Source: Curtobacterium sp. MCPF17_052
GTDB taxonomy: Bacteria; Actinomycetota; Actinomycetes; Actinomycetales; Microbacteriaceae
NCBI RefSeq assembly: GCF_003234085.1
Contig: NZ_QKSD01000003.1
Span: 186,001 to 250,000 of the forward strand
Direction of reading: 5' to 3'
DNA: 64,000 bases
Shown here: piece after piece, positions 8,725 to 17,555 of the stretch
Layout of the letters: every line of letters starts with the position of its first letter
Position numbering within the stretch: the first letter of the stretch is position 1
Position numbers and translations under genes: made by a program
The notes under the pieces: model-generated
What the model saw: the letters and a program-made list of their open reading frames with translations, nothing else
What the model was told of the DNA's origin: nothing
Databases searched by the model: none

Positions 8725-9440
8725 GCTGCGACCCCCTGGGCCTGGTGGAGGTCGGCCGCCATCTTGTCGAGCCTGCGGTCGAGCAGCAGCAGCCGGGTGC
8801 CGTGCACGAGCAGTGCGGCGATGCCGGTGGGGATCGCCCACAGCGCCAGGTCGATCGGCTCGAGGGCGAGCCCGTAGGTGGTGTCGACGAAGGTCGTGAT
8901 GAGCAGGATCGACCCGACCGCGACGAAGACGTCCTCGCCGAAGAACACCCCGACGGTGTCCGACGAGGCCGAGAAGCCCTTGATCTTCTCGCGCATCCGC
9001 TCGTCGATCCGGCCGTACTTCTTGGTCGCGGCTCCCTCGGCCATCGGGTGCACGAGCGGGCGGACGGTCTGCGCCGGGCCACCGATGCTCGTCAGGCCGA
9101 CGGCGGCGGTGATCTGTCGCACCGCCAGGTACCCGGCGAGGATGCGCCCGGTCGTGAGCTTGTCGAGCTTCGCGATGAGGCGCTTCGCCTGGTCCTGCAG
9201 GCCGTAGCGCTCGATGAGGCCGATGACCGGCAGCACGAGCGCGAAGGTCGTCACGCTGCGGCTGGACGCGAAGCCGCTGCCGAACGCGGTGAGGATGCCG
9301 ACGGGGTCGATCCCGCCGATGGCTGCGGTGACGATGCCCGCCACGGTGACGACGAGCAGCGCGTTGACGCGCAACGCGAAGCCGATGATCACGACGGCGA
9401 CGCCGATGAGGACGAACATGCGGGACAGTCTGGCCCGCAT
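8721..9440 (-). CDS. DUF969 membrane protein, probable 5-oxoproline transporter component
   Basis: Membrane protein of 239 residues with about six hydrophobic helices, recognised as DUF969. It contains the conserved stretch VGLTSIGGPAQTVRPLVHPMAEGAA and later DTVGVFFGEDVFVA. It is the first gene of the minus-strand operon DUF969-DUF979-DUF2891. The ATG at 9440 overlaps a perfect 13-bp palindrome and has only a weak ribosome site; an internal ATG at 9419 is an alternative. If 9440 is right, the operator covers the start codon, so a bound regulator would block transcription directly. Confidence 0.8.
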   Translation of the reverse strand: MRARLSRMFVLIGVAVVIIGFALRVNALLVVTVAGIVTAAIGGIDPVGILTAFGSGFASSRSVTTFALVLPVIGLIERYGLQDQAKRLIAKLDKLTTGRILAGYLAVRQITAAVGLTSIGGPAQTVRPLVHPMAEGAATKKYGRIDERMREKIKGFSASSDTVGVFFGEDVFVAVGSILLITTFVDTTYGLALEPIDLALWAIPTGIAALLVHGTRLLLLDRRLDKMAADLHQAQGVAA

Positions 9441-9451
9441 TGTTCAACAAT
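9439..9451. promoter_or_regulatory. ATTGTT-C-AACAAT perfect palindrome at the DUF969 start
   Basis: Thirteen-base perfect palindrome overlapping the first codon of the DUF969 gene and 74 bases before the divergent GntR gene. It matches the site before pxpA (TTGTTGAACAA). Shared operator for a FadR-type regulator is the simplest reading. Confidence 0.62.
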
Positions 9452-9524
9452 CTCAAGACCCTGCCGTGATCTGTAACACGGCGGTCACACGGGCCGCGCT
9501 GTCGGGCTCTGCGAGGATCGGCGC

Positions 9525-10166
9525 ATGACCCGAACCGTCAGCGGCGCAGAGTCCACCGCGGCACGCCTGCGGTCCTCGATCGCGGACGGCGCCTTCATGC
9601 CGGGCACCCAGCTGTCTGAGGAGCGCCTGAGCGACCAGCTGGGCGTCTCGCGGAACACCCTGCGCGAGGCCTTCCGGCTGCTCGCCCGGGACCGACTCGT
9701 CGAGCACGTCTTCAACCGCGGTGTCTTCGTGCGGCGGCTCTCGGCGGCGGACGTCACCGACCTCTACGCCGCTCGTCGGGTGCTCGAAGAAGCCGGCCTC
9801 CGCGCCTGCACGCCGGATTCACCCGCCGTCGCCGCTGCTGCAGCCGCCGTCGCGGAGGCCCGGACGGCCGCAGCAGCGCACGACTGGCGAGCGGTGGGCA
9901 GCGCGGACATCCGCTTCCACGCCGAACTCGTCCGAGCCGTCCCGAGCACGCGGCTACACGGCCTGATGGACTCCCTGCTCGCCGAGATGCGGCTCGCGTT
10001 CCTCACGACGGACGACCCGGGGGCGTTCCACGGCGGGTTCGTCGAACGCAACGACGCCATCGTCGCAGCGCTCCGCACCGGGGACCGGGACGGCGCCTCG
10101 ACGCTGCTCGCCGACTACCTCGACGACGCGGAGCGGATCCTGCGGGCGGCGGCCGCCGCGTCCTGA
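9525..10166 (+). CDS. GntR-family regulator, FadR subfamily (FCD domain)
   Basis: Transcription factor of 213 residues. The N-terminal winged HTH is clear (PGTQLSEERLSDQLGVSRNTLREAFRLLARDRLVEH, about 26-61). The C-terminal two thirds are the all-helical FCD ligand-binding domain, with DLYAARRVLEEAGLR and the conserved D/H metal or ligand residues in DIRFHAELV. It lies divergent from the DUF969 operon, and the same palindrome is found there and before pxpA. It therefore most likely senses 5-oxoproline or a related acid and controls both operons. Ligand and sign of control are inferred. Confidence 0.87.
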   Translation: MTRTVSGAESTAARLRSSIADGAFMPGTQLSEERLSDQLGVSRNTLREAFRLLARDRLVEHVFNRGVFVRRLSAADVTDLYAARRVLEEAGLRACTPDSPAVAAAAAAVAEARTAAAAHDWRAVGSADIRFHAELVRAVPSTRLHGLMDSLLAEMRLAFLTTDDPGAFHGGFVERNDAIVAALRTGDRDGASTLLADYLDDAERILRAAAAAS

Positions 10167-10178
10167 CGGAGCCACGGC

Positions 10179-10212
10179 CGGGAGGCGCGGCGAGCGCCCG
10201 CCGCGTCCTCCC
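10179..10212. terminator. imperfect GGAGGC-type hairpin after the GntR gene
   Basis: CGGGAGGCGCGGCG pairs with CGCCGCG-TCCTCCCG across a short loop. It lies between the convergent GntR gene and the next minus-strand gene, a position fitting a bidirectional terminator. Confidence 0.5.
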
Positions 10213-10238
10213 GCACTCCTCCGGCGAGCAGCGCACGC

Positions 10239-10589
10239 TCACTCCGACGTCGGCGGCTCCGTGTCGTCGTCGCCCTCGGTGAGGTCCGACCGGGTGTCCG
10301 CGTGGATGACGGTGTCGTGCCCGAACGTCCGGGCAGCGGCGCGGAGCCGGGCGACGAACTCGTCGTTCTCGAGCTCGAGTTCGTCCTCTTCGGCGTCCTC
10401 CACCACGACTTCGCTCGTCGGGCCGATGAGGATCTTCGTGGTCGTCATCGTGCCGTCGTCGGCGACCGCGGGCACCGCCACGGTGTCGGCCCGGTCCCCG
10501 CCGGAGAGCGCTGCCGCGTACTCGATGACGGCGTCCGCGACGTCGTCGCTCGTGAGGATCGCGGTGTTGTCGTATCGGATGGTCTTCAT
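10239..10589 (-). CDS. small acidic hypothetical protein
   Basis: A 116-residue soluble, very acidic protein of no family I can name. It begins MKTIRYDNTAILTSDDVADAV and has a run of Asp/Glu (about residues 67-77). The ATG at 10589 was chosen because GGAAGGGGA lies at a sensible distance. An upstream ATG at 10616 would add nine residues. There are no membrane segments or signal peptide. It stands alone, divergent from the phospholipase D-like gene. Confidence 0.65.
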   Translation of the reverse strand: MKTIRYDNTAILTSDDVADAVIEYAAALSGGDRADTVAVPAVADDGTMTTTKILIGPTSEVVVEDAEEDELELENDEFVARLRAAARTFGHDTVIHADTRSDLTEGDDDTEPPTSE

Positions 10590-10690
10590 CGGTGGTGTTC
10601 CCCTTCCGCCCTTCATCCTGGCCCTCGCCGCCGACGGAGGGCTCAGTTGCTCCGGGAACCGCGAGTCGCTCCGGTGCCAGCCGTCGCACC

Positions 10691-10737
10691 GCCGGACGGG
10701 AGGCACGTGCGGACCCGGCCCGCGCCTCCCGTCCGGC
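10691..10737. repeat. GGAGGC-arm palindrome between divergent genes
   Basis: Arms GCCGGACGGGAGGC and GCCTCCCGTCCGGC (14 bp, perfect) with an 19-base GC-rich loop. It lies between two divergently transcribed genes, so it cannot be the terminator of either. Confidence 0.65.
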
Positions 10738-10806
10738 TGCTGAGGACCCCCACAGGCCCGGAGGGGCGGTCCTGCCCGAGGACGGGCGCGGCCCTATCCT
10801 TCGACC

Positions 10807-12378
10807 GTGCCCACTGATGCGCGTCACTGGTTCCTCACCCGCGACGAACGCGGCAACACCGCGACCGAGGTGCACGCCGGCACCGATGACGGCCCCGCGT
10901 GGTCCGACGGCAACCTCGTCCGCCCCCTGGTGCACGGGGCGCCGTACTTCGCGCGCATCGAGGCGGAGTTGTCGGCGCTGCGGCCCGGCGACCGTGTCTG
11001 GTTCACCGACTGGCGCGGCGACGCCGATGAGCGCCTGCTGCCGGACGGCCCGACCATCGGCGACCTGCTCGCCGACCGTGCCCGCGCCGGCGTGGAGGTC
11101 CGCGGGCTCATCTGGCGCTCCCACGGTGAGCGGATCTCGGCGTCGCTCAGCGCGAAGGCGAACGAGCTGCTCGGGCGGAGGATCAACGACGCTGGCGGTG
11201 AGGTCCTCCTCGACCAGCGCGTCCGGTTCTTCGGCTCGCACCACCAGAAGTTCTTCGTCATCCAGCACCGGGACGACCCGTCGCGCGACGTCGCCTACGT
11301 CGGCGGCATCGACCTGTGCCACAGCCGTCGGGACGACGCCGGGCACGAGGGCGACCCGCAGGCGATCTCGATGGACTCCCGGTACGGCGACCGCCCCGCG
11401 TGGCACGACGCGTCGATGGAGCTCCGCGGCCCGGTCGTCGCCGACGTGCTCGCCGTGTTCGCCGAGCGCTGGGACGACCCGCACCCGCTGGACCGCAGCC
11501 TGCCGTACCGGATGCTGCTGCAGCGCCTGGTCCGGATGCCGCGTCACCCGGAGCCGCTGCCGGAGCGGACTCCCCCGCCGCCGACCGCCGGGCAGCACGC
11601 CGTGCAGCTCCTCCGGACCTACGGGGTGAAGCGGCCGCCGTTCCCCTTCGCGCCGGAGGGCGAACGGAGCATCGCCCGTGCGTACGGCAAGGCGTTCCGC
11701 ACCGCGAGGTCCCTGATCTGCATCGAGGACCAGTACCTGTGGTCCCGCGAGGTGGCGACCGGCATCGCCGAGGCCCTCGAACAGAACCCGGAGCTCCGGG
11801 TCATCATCCTGGTGCCCCGGTACCCGAACTCGGACGGGGTGTTCAGCGGTCCGCCGAGCCGTCTCGGGCAGATCGACGCGATGGCGACCCTCCGGCGGAC
11901 GGCCCCGGACCGCGTCGGGGTGTTCGACCTGGAGCACGAGTCCGGCCGGCCGATCTACATCCACGCGAAGGTGTGCATCGTCGACGACGAGTGGTTCACC
12001 ATCGGGTCGGACAACTTCAACCGTCGCTCCTGGACGTCGGACAGCGAGCTGACCTGCGCGGTCGTCGACGCTGCCGACGGCTCACTCGCCCGCGACCTGC
12101 GACACGAACTGTGGGCCGAGCACCTCGCGACGACGCCGGACGACCCGCGGCTCGACGGCACGGGTGCCGAGCTCCTGGCCCTCTGGCGGTCGCATGCCCG
12201 GGCGCTCGACCACTGGCACGAGGACGGCCAGCCCGGCGCCCGGCCGCCGGGGCGGATCCGCCGGCACGAGCCGGAACCGGTGTCGGCACTGCAGCGGCTG
12301 TGGGCGGCGCCGGCGGCGAAGCTCGTGGTCGACCCCGACGGGCGGCCGCGCGCGTCACGGGGCACGACGCGGTTCTGA
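10807..12378 (+). CDS. phospholipase D superfamily protein
   Basis: A 523-residue protein with two HKD motifs, the signature of phospholipase D/cardiolipin synthase enzymes. The first is SHHQKFF (H146, K148); the second is IHAKVCIVDD (H386, K388, D393), followed by GSDNFNRRS. The two motifs together form one active site that transfers or hydrolyses a phosphatidyl group. There are no obvious N-terminal membrane helices as in classical cardiolipin synthase, so a soluble or peripheral phospholipase D-like enzyme is likely. GTG start at 10807. It stands alone. Substrate cannot be inferred. Confidence 0.87.
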   Translation: MPTDARHWFLTRDERGNTATEVHAGTDDGPAWSDGNLVRPLVHGAPYFARIEAELSALRPGDRVWFTDWRGDADERLLPDGPTIGDLLADRARAGVEVRGLIWRSHGERISASLSAKANELLGRRINDAGGEVLLDQRVRFFGSHHQKFFVIQHRDDPSRDVAYVGGIDLCHSRRDDAGHEGDPQAISMDSRYGDRPAWHDASMELRGPVVADVLAVFAERWDDPHPLDRSLPYRMLLQRLVRMPRHPEPLPERTPPPPTAGQHAVQLLRTYGVKRPPFPFAPEGERSIARAYGKAFRTARSLICIEDQYLWSREVATGIAEALEQNPELRVIILVPRYPNSDGVFSGPPSRLGQIDAMATLRRTAPDRVGVFDLEHESGRPIYIHAKVCIVDDEWFTIGSDNFNRRSWTSDSELTCAVVDAADGSLARDLRHELWAEHLATTPDDPRLDGTGAELLALWRSHARALDHWHEDGQPGARPPGRIRRHEPEPVSALQRLWAAPAAKLVVDPDGRPRASRGTTRF

Positions 12379-12409
12379 CGGACGACGCGGCAGACGGGCA
12401 GGGCGACCG

Positions 12410-13876
12410 TCAGACCGACGCCTCGGTTCCCCGCACCTTGCCGACGACGACGTCGACGATCCCGGCGAGCAGCGCGGCCCCGACGAAGCCGAGCGACACC
12501 GCGAGTCCGAGCGGCAGGCCCGTCGCGTAGTCACCGTGCGACGTCGCGAGCGTCGAGTAGAAAACACTGCCGACCGCGGCGATCCCGACCGCCGAACCGA
12601 CACGGGCACCGACCTGGATGAGCCCACCCGCCGAGCCGCCCTGTTCGACCGGCACCTCGGACAGCGTGAGGGTCTGGTTCGGGGAGATGGTCAGGCCGGA
12701 GCCGATGCCCGCGACGAGCAGCGGCAGGACGAGCCACCAGCCCAGGTCGGCCTCGAAGTGGTTCGCGACCACCCAGACCACGACGCCGAGGCCGATGAGC
12801 ACCAGGATCGTCCCGATGACGATGAGCTGCCGCCCGAACCGGTGCACGACGCGGCCGCCGACGGTGGAGGCGACACCGGACCCGATCGCGAACGGCACCG
12901 TCGACAGACCGGCCGTCAGCGCCGAGTAGTGCAGCCCGGACTGCAGGGCGAGCGTCAGGACGAAGAACAGCGGCGTGAAGCCGGCGAAGTAGACCGTCGC
13001 CAGACCGACACCCAGCGAGAACGACCGTCGGCGGAAGAGTCGCAGGTCGACCACGGGCTCCTTCGTCCGCTGGTAGTGCCGCTCCCACAGGACGAACAGC
13101 ACGCCGAACACGACGGCGACGACGATCAGCCACCACTTCGCGTTGCCCTTCCACACCTGCGACTGCACGAAGGGCAGCAGCAGAGCGACCACCGCCGCGC
13201 CCAGCAGCGCGATGCCGACCGGGTCGAAGTCGTGCTTCCTGCCCCGCTCGGCGCCCGAGGGCGCCGGCAGGTAGCGGAAGGCCAGGAGGATCGTGACGAG
13301 TCCCACGGGCAGGTTCACGAAGAAGACGAACCGCCACCCGTTCTCGGTGCCGAAGGCCGTGATGAGCAGGCCGCCGATCAGCGGACCGATCGCGGTCGCG
13401 ATGCCGACGGTCGCGCCGAAGAGCCCGAACGCGGTGCCACGCTCCTTGCCGCGGAACAGCTGCTGGATCAGCGCGGTGACCTGCGGGGTGAGCAGACCAC
13501 CGGCGAGGCCCTGCACCAGCCGGGCGATCACCAGGACCAGGCCGTTCGGGGCGAAACCGCAGAGCGCGCTGGCGAGCGTGAACAGGCCGACACCGATGAC
13601 GAACATCCGGCGGCGTCCGGTCGCGTCGCCGAGACGCCCGCCGGGGACGAGCAGCAGGCCGAACGACAGGGCGTACCCGGAGAGGATCCACTGCACGGCC
13701 TCCGGGGTCGTGCCCGGCAGCCCGGTCGAGATGGACTGCAGCGCGACGTTGACGATCGACACGTCGAGCAACACGATCCCACCGCCGAGCAGGCAGATGA
13801 CGAGCGCCTTCCAGCGGTTCGGGTCGGGCTGGGGAGCCGCATCGGGCTCGACGGGGGTGCGGTGTTCAGCTGTCAT
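12410..13876 (-). CDS. MFS drug exporter, DHA2 family
   Basis: A 488-residue membrane exporter with the 14-helix DHA2 layout. Helix 1 carries LLDVSIVNVALQSI (antiporter motif D1), and the loop 2-3 motif GGRLGDATGRRR follows. A short hydrophilic N-terminus of about 22 residues precedes helix 1. It is related to, but clearly different from, the exporter gene near 1-2.5 kb. No regulator gene is adjacent. Proton-driven drug efflux is expected from the family; substrate unknown. Confidence 0.88.
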   Translation of the reverse strand: MTAEHRTPVEPDAAPQPDPNRWKALVICLLGGGIVLLDVSIVNVALQSISTGLPGTTPEAVQWILSGYALSFGLLLVPGGRLGDATGRRRMFVIGVGLFTLASALCGFAPNGLVLVIARLVQGLAGGLLTPQVTALIQQLFRGKERGTAFGLFGATVGIATAIGPLIGGLLITAFGTENGWRFVFFVNLPVGLVTILLAFRYLPAPSGAERGRKHDFDPVGIALLGAAVVALLLPFVQSQVWKGNAKWWLIVVAVVFGVLFVLWERHYQRTKEPVVDLRLFRRRSFSLGVGLATVYFAGFTPLFFVLTLALQSGLHYSALTAGLSTVPFAIGSGVASTVGGRVVHRFGRQLIVIGTILVLIGLGVVVWVVANHFEADLGWWLVLPLLVAGIGSGLTISPNQTLTLSEVPVEQGGSAGGLIQVGARVGSAVGIAAVGSVFYSTLATSHGDYATGLPLGLAVSLGFVGAALLAGIVDVVVGKVRGTEASV

Positions 13877-14075
13877 GGCCGCTCCACGCTAGGCTCGCCG
13901 CCCCGGGGAGCCGGGCACGATCCTCCCGTCCCCGCACGGACGTGTGAAGGAACCCACAGGTGCAGCCGCTGTCCCGCGTTCTGGGGGCCGGTGAAGTGGA
14001 TGGTGCCCGTGTCCGCACTTCGGGGGACCAGTAGGTTCAGGGCATCCCGCGCCTCCCCGGACCGAACGGAACCCC

Positions 14076-14624
14076 GTGCGCTCGATCGTCACCGGCACCA
14101 TCGCCGCCGCCACCGGCATCACGTTGCTGCTCGGCGGCGCCGGCAGCTTCGCCCTCTGGAACGCGGACGCGAGCACCCGCTCGTCGACCGTGCACGCGGG
14201 GGACCTCGCCCTGACGGCGAACCCGGACGGCGTCTGGACGGACATCACGAACGGTCGCTCGGACCCGGTCGACATCTCCGCGGTCCGGATGGTTCCGGGG
14301 AACGCGTACCAGTTCCACCAGACGTTCGACGTCACGGCCACCGGCGACGACCTGTCGGCCGACCTGAGCTGGACGCCGCTGGACATCACCGGGGACGCCG
14401 AACTCCGGCAGGCCGTCACCAGTTCACTCGCCGTCACCTCCGACAGCGCGGCGCTCACCCCGGCCGGTCGGACCTCGTGGCTCGTGCGGCCCTCGGCGGG
14501 CGTCTCGGTCCTCGACGTCACCGCCACGATCGGGTTGTCGTCGGACGTCACCACGGGCGAGGACCAGACGATCGACCTCAGCGGCCTGACGTTCACCCTG
14601 ACGCAGAAGCCCATCGAGGACTGA
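14076..14624 (+). CDS. alternate signal-mediated exported protein (SipW-type)
   Basis: A 182-residue exported protein. The N-terminus (TGTIAAATGITLLLGGAG, then SFALWNAD at about residues 24-31) is the alternate signal peptide recognised in proteins processed by SipW-like signal peptidases (the RER_14450-type family). The rest is beta-rich, with the camelysin/TasA-like pattern HAGDLALTANPDGVWTD and regular beta strands. Such proteins usually sit beside a sipW gene and form fibres. Here no SipW or second exported gene is next to it, so it is an orphan. The GTG at 14076 is the start that gives the full signal. Confidence 0.78.
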   Translation: MRSIVTGTIAAATGITLLLGGAGSFALWNADASTRSSTVHAGDLALTANPDGVWTDITNGRSDPVDISAVRMVPGNAYQFHQTFDVTATGDDLSADLSWTPLDITGDAELRQAVTSSLAVTSDSAALTPAGRTSWLVRPSAGVSVLDVTATIGLSSDVTTGEDQTIDLSGLTFTLTQKPIED

Positions 14625-14633
14625 CGGCGACGG

Positions 14634-16100
14634 TCACCACGAGCTCGGGGCGTAGTCCTTCAGGAAGACACCGAACAGGTCCTCGCCCGCCTCGCCGCGC
14701 ACGATCGGGTCGTACACGCGGGCGGCTCCGTCGACCAGGTCGAGCGGGGCGTGGAAGCCCTCCTCCGCCAGCCGGACCTTCGTGGGGTGCGGGCGTTCGT
14801 CGGTGATCCAGCCGGTGTCGACGCTCGTCATGAGGATGCCGTCGGTCTCGAACACCTCCTGCGCGCTCGTCCGCGTGAGCATGTTGACGGCGGCCTTCGC
14901 CATGTTCGTGTGCGGATGCCCCGGCCCCTTGTAGGCACGACCGAACACCCCCTCCATGGCACTCACGTTGACGATGTACGTGCGCCGCGCAGCGCTCGCC
15001 GCCATCGCGGGACGCAGCTTCGAGATGAGGATGAACGGGGCCGTCGTGTTGGCGAGCTGGACCTCGAGCATCTCGAGCGGGTCGACCTCGTCGACGCGCT
15101 GCGTCCAGGAGTTCTCGTCGTGCAGGTCCGGCACGAGCCCACCGGCGTCGATCGCGGTGCCCGCGGCGTGCCGCTCGAGCGAACTCGAGCCCGGCGCCAT
15201 CGCCTGCTCGGTGAGCTCGTCCGCACGGGCTGCGGCGGCGGCGAGGATCGGGTGCGCCGTGACCGAGCGTGCGAGGGCCTGGGGGTGCCGGTCGTTCGTG
15301 TGACCGAAGGTGACCAGCTCCGGCAGCGGGCCGTCCGGGAGCGGTGCCAGTTCGGCGTCGACGAGGGGCTGGTACGCCCCGGTCGAGCGGCGCACCGTCT
15401 GCGTGGCGTTGTTGATCAGGATGTCGAGCGGGCCGGCCGCGGCGACGTCCTCGGCGAGCCCGATGACCTGGGCGGGATCACGCAGGTCGATGCCGACCAC
15501 CTTCAGGCGCGACATCCACTCGGCGGAGTCGGGCAGGCTCGCGAACCGGCGCACCGCGTCGCGGGGGAACCGCGTGGTGATGGTGGTGTGCGCCCCGTCG
15601 CGCAGCAGCCGGAGCGCGATGTACATGCCGATCTTCGCGCGTCCGCCGGTGAGCAGCGCCCGCTTGCCGGTCAGGTCGGTCCGGGCGTCGCGCTTGGCGT
15701 GGCTCATCGCAGCGCAGCGGGGGCACAGCTGGTGGTAGAACGCGTCGACCAGCGTGTAGTGCTGCTTGCAGATGTAGCAGGGGCGGGACTTCAGCAGGGT
15801 GCCGGCGGTGGACGACCCGGACGAGGTGCTGATCGGGATGCCGCGGGTCTCGTCGTCGATGCGGTCGGACGCACCGGTCGCGGTGGCGGCGATGACGCGA
15901 CGATCCGCGTCGGCGACGACGGCCCGCTTCTCGAGACGGTGGGCGCGCTTCACGGCCTTGAACATCTTCGCCGTCGCCTGACGCACGCGGACGAAGTCAG
16001 CGTGCGTCTCGTCGATGTCGGTGAGCTGCTCGAGGACCCGGAGCGTGACGCTCAGGTCCGCCGGGTCGATGCCGCTGGGTTCGAGACGCTCGGAGATCAC
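14634..16100 (-). CDS. SDR-family oxidoreductase with central zinc ribbon
   Basis: A 488-residue protein with three parts: a helical N-terminus (1-105), a CxxC...CxxC zinc ribbon (CYICKQHY to LCPRC, about 107-128), and a Rossmann short-chain dehydrogenase domain starting at the nucleotide motif LLTGGRAKIG. The SDR catalytic Ser is present in NVSAMEG. However, the position of the catalytic Tyr in YxxxK is occupied by Thr (HTNMAKAAV). The enzyme may work differently from classical SDRs or have another role. The gene is the second of a possible pair with the MOSC gene 37 bases upstream. Substrate unknown. Confidence 0.78.
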   Translation of the reverse strand: MISERLEPSGIDPADLSVTLRVLEQLTDIDETHADFVRVRQATAKMFKAVKRAHRLEKRAVVADADRRVIAATATGASDRIDDETRGIPISTSSGSSTAGTLLKSRPCYICKQHYTLVDAFYHQLCPRCAAMSHAKRDARTDLTGKRALLTGGRAKIGMYIALRLLRDGAHTTITTRFPRDAVRRFASLPDSAEWMSRLKVVGIDLRDPAQVIGLAEDVAAAGPLDILINNATQTVRRSTGAYQPLVDAELAPLPDGPLPELVTFGHTNDRHPQALARSVTAHPILAAAAARADELTEQAMAPGSSSLERHAAGTAIDAGGLVPDLHDENSWTQRVDEVDPLEMLEVQLANTTAPFILISKLRPAMAASAARRTYIVNVSAMEGVFGRAYKGPGHPHTNMAKAAVNMLTRTSAQEVFETDGILMTSVDTGWITDERPHPTKVRLAEEGFHAPLDLVDGAARVYDPIVRGEAGEDLFGVFLKDYAPSSW

Positions 16101-16137
16101 ACGGGATTCTACGGCGGACCGGGCACCGCTGCCGTCG

Positions 16138-16698
16138 TCACACCGGACTGAGCGGCTGGAGGTCGCCCTCGGGCAGCTCGACCCGCACCCCGTCGCCCGG
16201 CCGGACGACTCCCCCGGTCACGACGACGCTCATCACTCCACCCCTGCGCGAGACGGACCCGTCCTCGGCCCGGCCGAGCACCTGGCGGAGCAGCCCCGGC
16301 TCGAACCCGTTGATCTGCTGGCACGGGTTCCGGAGGCCCGTGACCCGCACGCACGCGTCGTCGCCCAGGTGGAGCAGCGCTCCGGTGGGCAGCCCGAGCA
16401 GGTCGACCCCGCGGGTGGTGACGTTCTCGCCGAGTTGACCGGGCTCGACGACGTAGCCCGACGCGTCGAGCTCGTCGAACAGCTCGGCGTGGATCAGGTG
16501 CACCTGGCGCAGGTTCGGTTGCGAGGGGTCCCGAGCGACGCGGGACCGGTGCTGCACGGTCGTCCCGGCGTGTGCATCGCCCTCGATGCCCCACCCCTCG
16601 ACGAGCGTCACCTCGTCCACGACGGGCTTGCTGAACCGGTGGTCGTGGTCGCGGCTGACGGCCACGACCTCTGATCGGCCTGTTCCCTCGTTCCCCAT
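16138..16698 (-). CDS. MOSC domain protein
   Basis: A 186-residue protein consisting of a MOSC (molybdenum cofactor sulfurase C-terminal) beta-barrel domain. The typical opening VVDEVTLVEGWGIEGDAHAG and the family cysteine in TGLRNPCQQIN are present. Stand-alone MOSC proteins are thought to bind molybdopterin or carry sulfur to molybdenum enzymes, or help detoxify N-hydroxylated compounds (YiiM type). The ATG at 16698 gives a normal-length protein. It is followed after 37 bases by the zinc-ribbon SDR gene on the same strand. Confidence 0.84.
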   Translation of the reverse strand: MGNEGTGRSEVVAVSRDHDHRFSKPVVDEVTLVEGWGIEGDAHAGTTVQHRSRVARDPSQPNLRQVHLIHAELFDELDASGYVVEPGQLGENVTTRGVDLLGLPTGALLHLGDDACVRVTGLRNPCQQINGFEPGLLRQVLGRAEDGSVSRRGGVMSVVVTGGVVRPGDGVRVELPEGDLQPLSPV

Positions 16699-16817
16699 GC
16701 CCCGAGTCTCGCGCACCGCGCCCGCCGTGGGCAACGGGCAGCGCTCCCGACACATGCCTAGGCTGACGGAGTGGTCCTGCCCAGCACGTCGTCCGCCCGC
16801 TTCCACCGGCTCGCGTC

Positions 16818-17495
16818 GTGACCGCGCGGGCTCAGCTCGCGGCGGCCGTCGCGCCCGGCGCCGCACCTCTGGTCAGCGGGATGCCGTCGGCACCGGACCC
16901 ACGGCAGGCTGCGGTGCTCATGCTGTTCGGCCTGCTCGACCGTGTGCCGAGCGAGCGACCGGCACGAGCGGCCGAGGTCTCGCGGGACCTGGACGTCCTC
17001 CTCCTCGCCCGTGCCAGCACCCTGCGCTCCCACGCCGGCGAGGTGGCCTTCCCCGGCGGACGCGTCGACCCCGGTGACACCGACGTCGTGGCTGCCGCAC
17101 TCCGGGAGGCACGTGAGGAGACCGGCCTCGACGTCACGGGCGTCGACGTGCTCGGGTCGGCTGCACCCGTGCCGCTGGCGCACTCCCGGCACCTGGTCAC
17201 GCCGGTGCTCGGCTGGTGGCGCGCGCCGTCCCCGATCCGCGTGGTGGACGAAGCCGAATCCGCCGCTGTCTTCCGCACCCCGGTCGCCGACCTGCTCGAC
17301 CCGGCGAACCGCGGCACCACCGTGTTCCGCCGGGCGGGTCGCACCTGGCGCGGGCCGGCGTTCATCGTCCACGCCGACTCCGGGTCGTACGTCGTGTGGG
17401 GCTTCACCGCGACACTGCTGGACGGCCTGTTCAACCGGGTCGGGTGGACCGAGCCCTGGGACCACGAGCGGATCGTCGCGATCCCCGGGCAGTGA
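16818..17495 (+). CDS. Nudix hydrolase, CoA pyrophosphatase type
   Basis: A 225-residue Nudix hydrolase. The Nudix box runs from GGRVDPGD to REAREETGL (80-104). The CoA-pyrophosphatase signature (LRSHAGEVAFPGG, 69-81) lies directly before it, so the enzyme probably splits CoA or its derivatives into 4'-phosphopantetheine and 3',5'-ADP. GTG start at 16818. It is divergent from the MOSC gene. In actinobacteria this gene is often near other housekeeping genes; no operon partner is visible here. Confidence 0.88.
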   Translation: MTARAQLAAAVAPGAAPLVSGMPSAPDPRQAAVLMLFGLLDRVPSERPARAAEVSRDLDVLLLARASTLRSHAGEVAFPGGRVDPGDTDVVAAALREAREETGLDVTGVDVLGSAAPVPLAHSRHLVTPVLGWWRAPSPIRVVDEAESAAVFRTPVADLLDPANRGTTVFRRAGRTWRGPAFIVHADSGSYVVWGFTATLLDGLFNRVGWTEPWDHERIVAIPGQ

Positions 17496-17555
17496 GCGGT
17501 CCTCCTGCTGGTGGTGCACCACGGCCGTCGACGTGACGGACGGGAGCCGGCCTGG

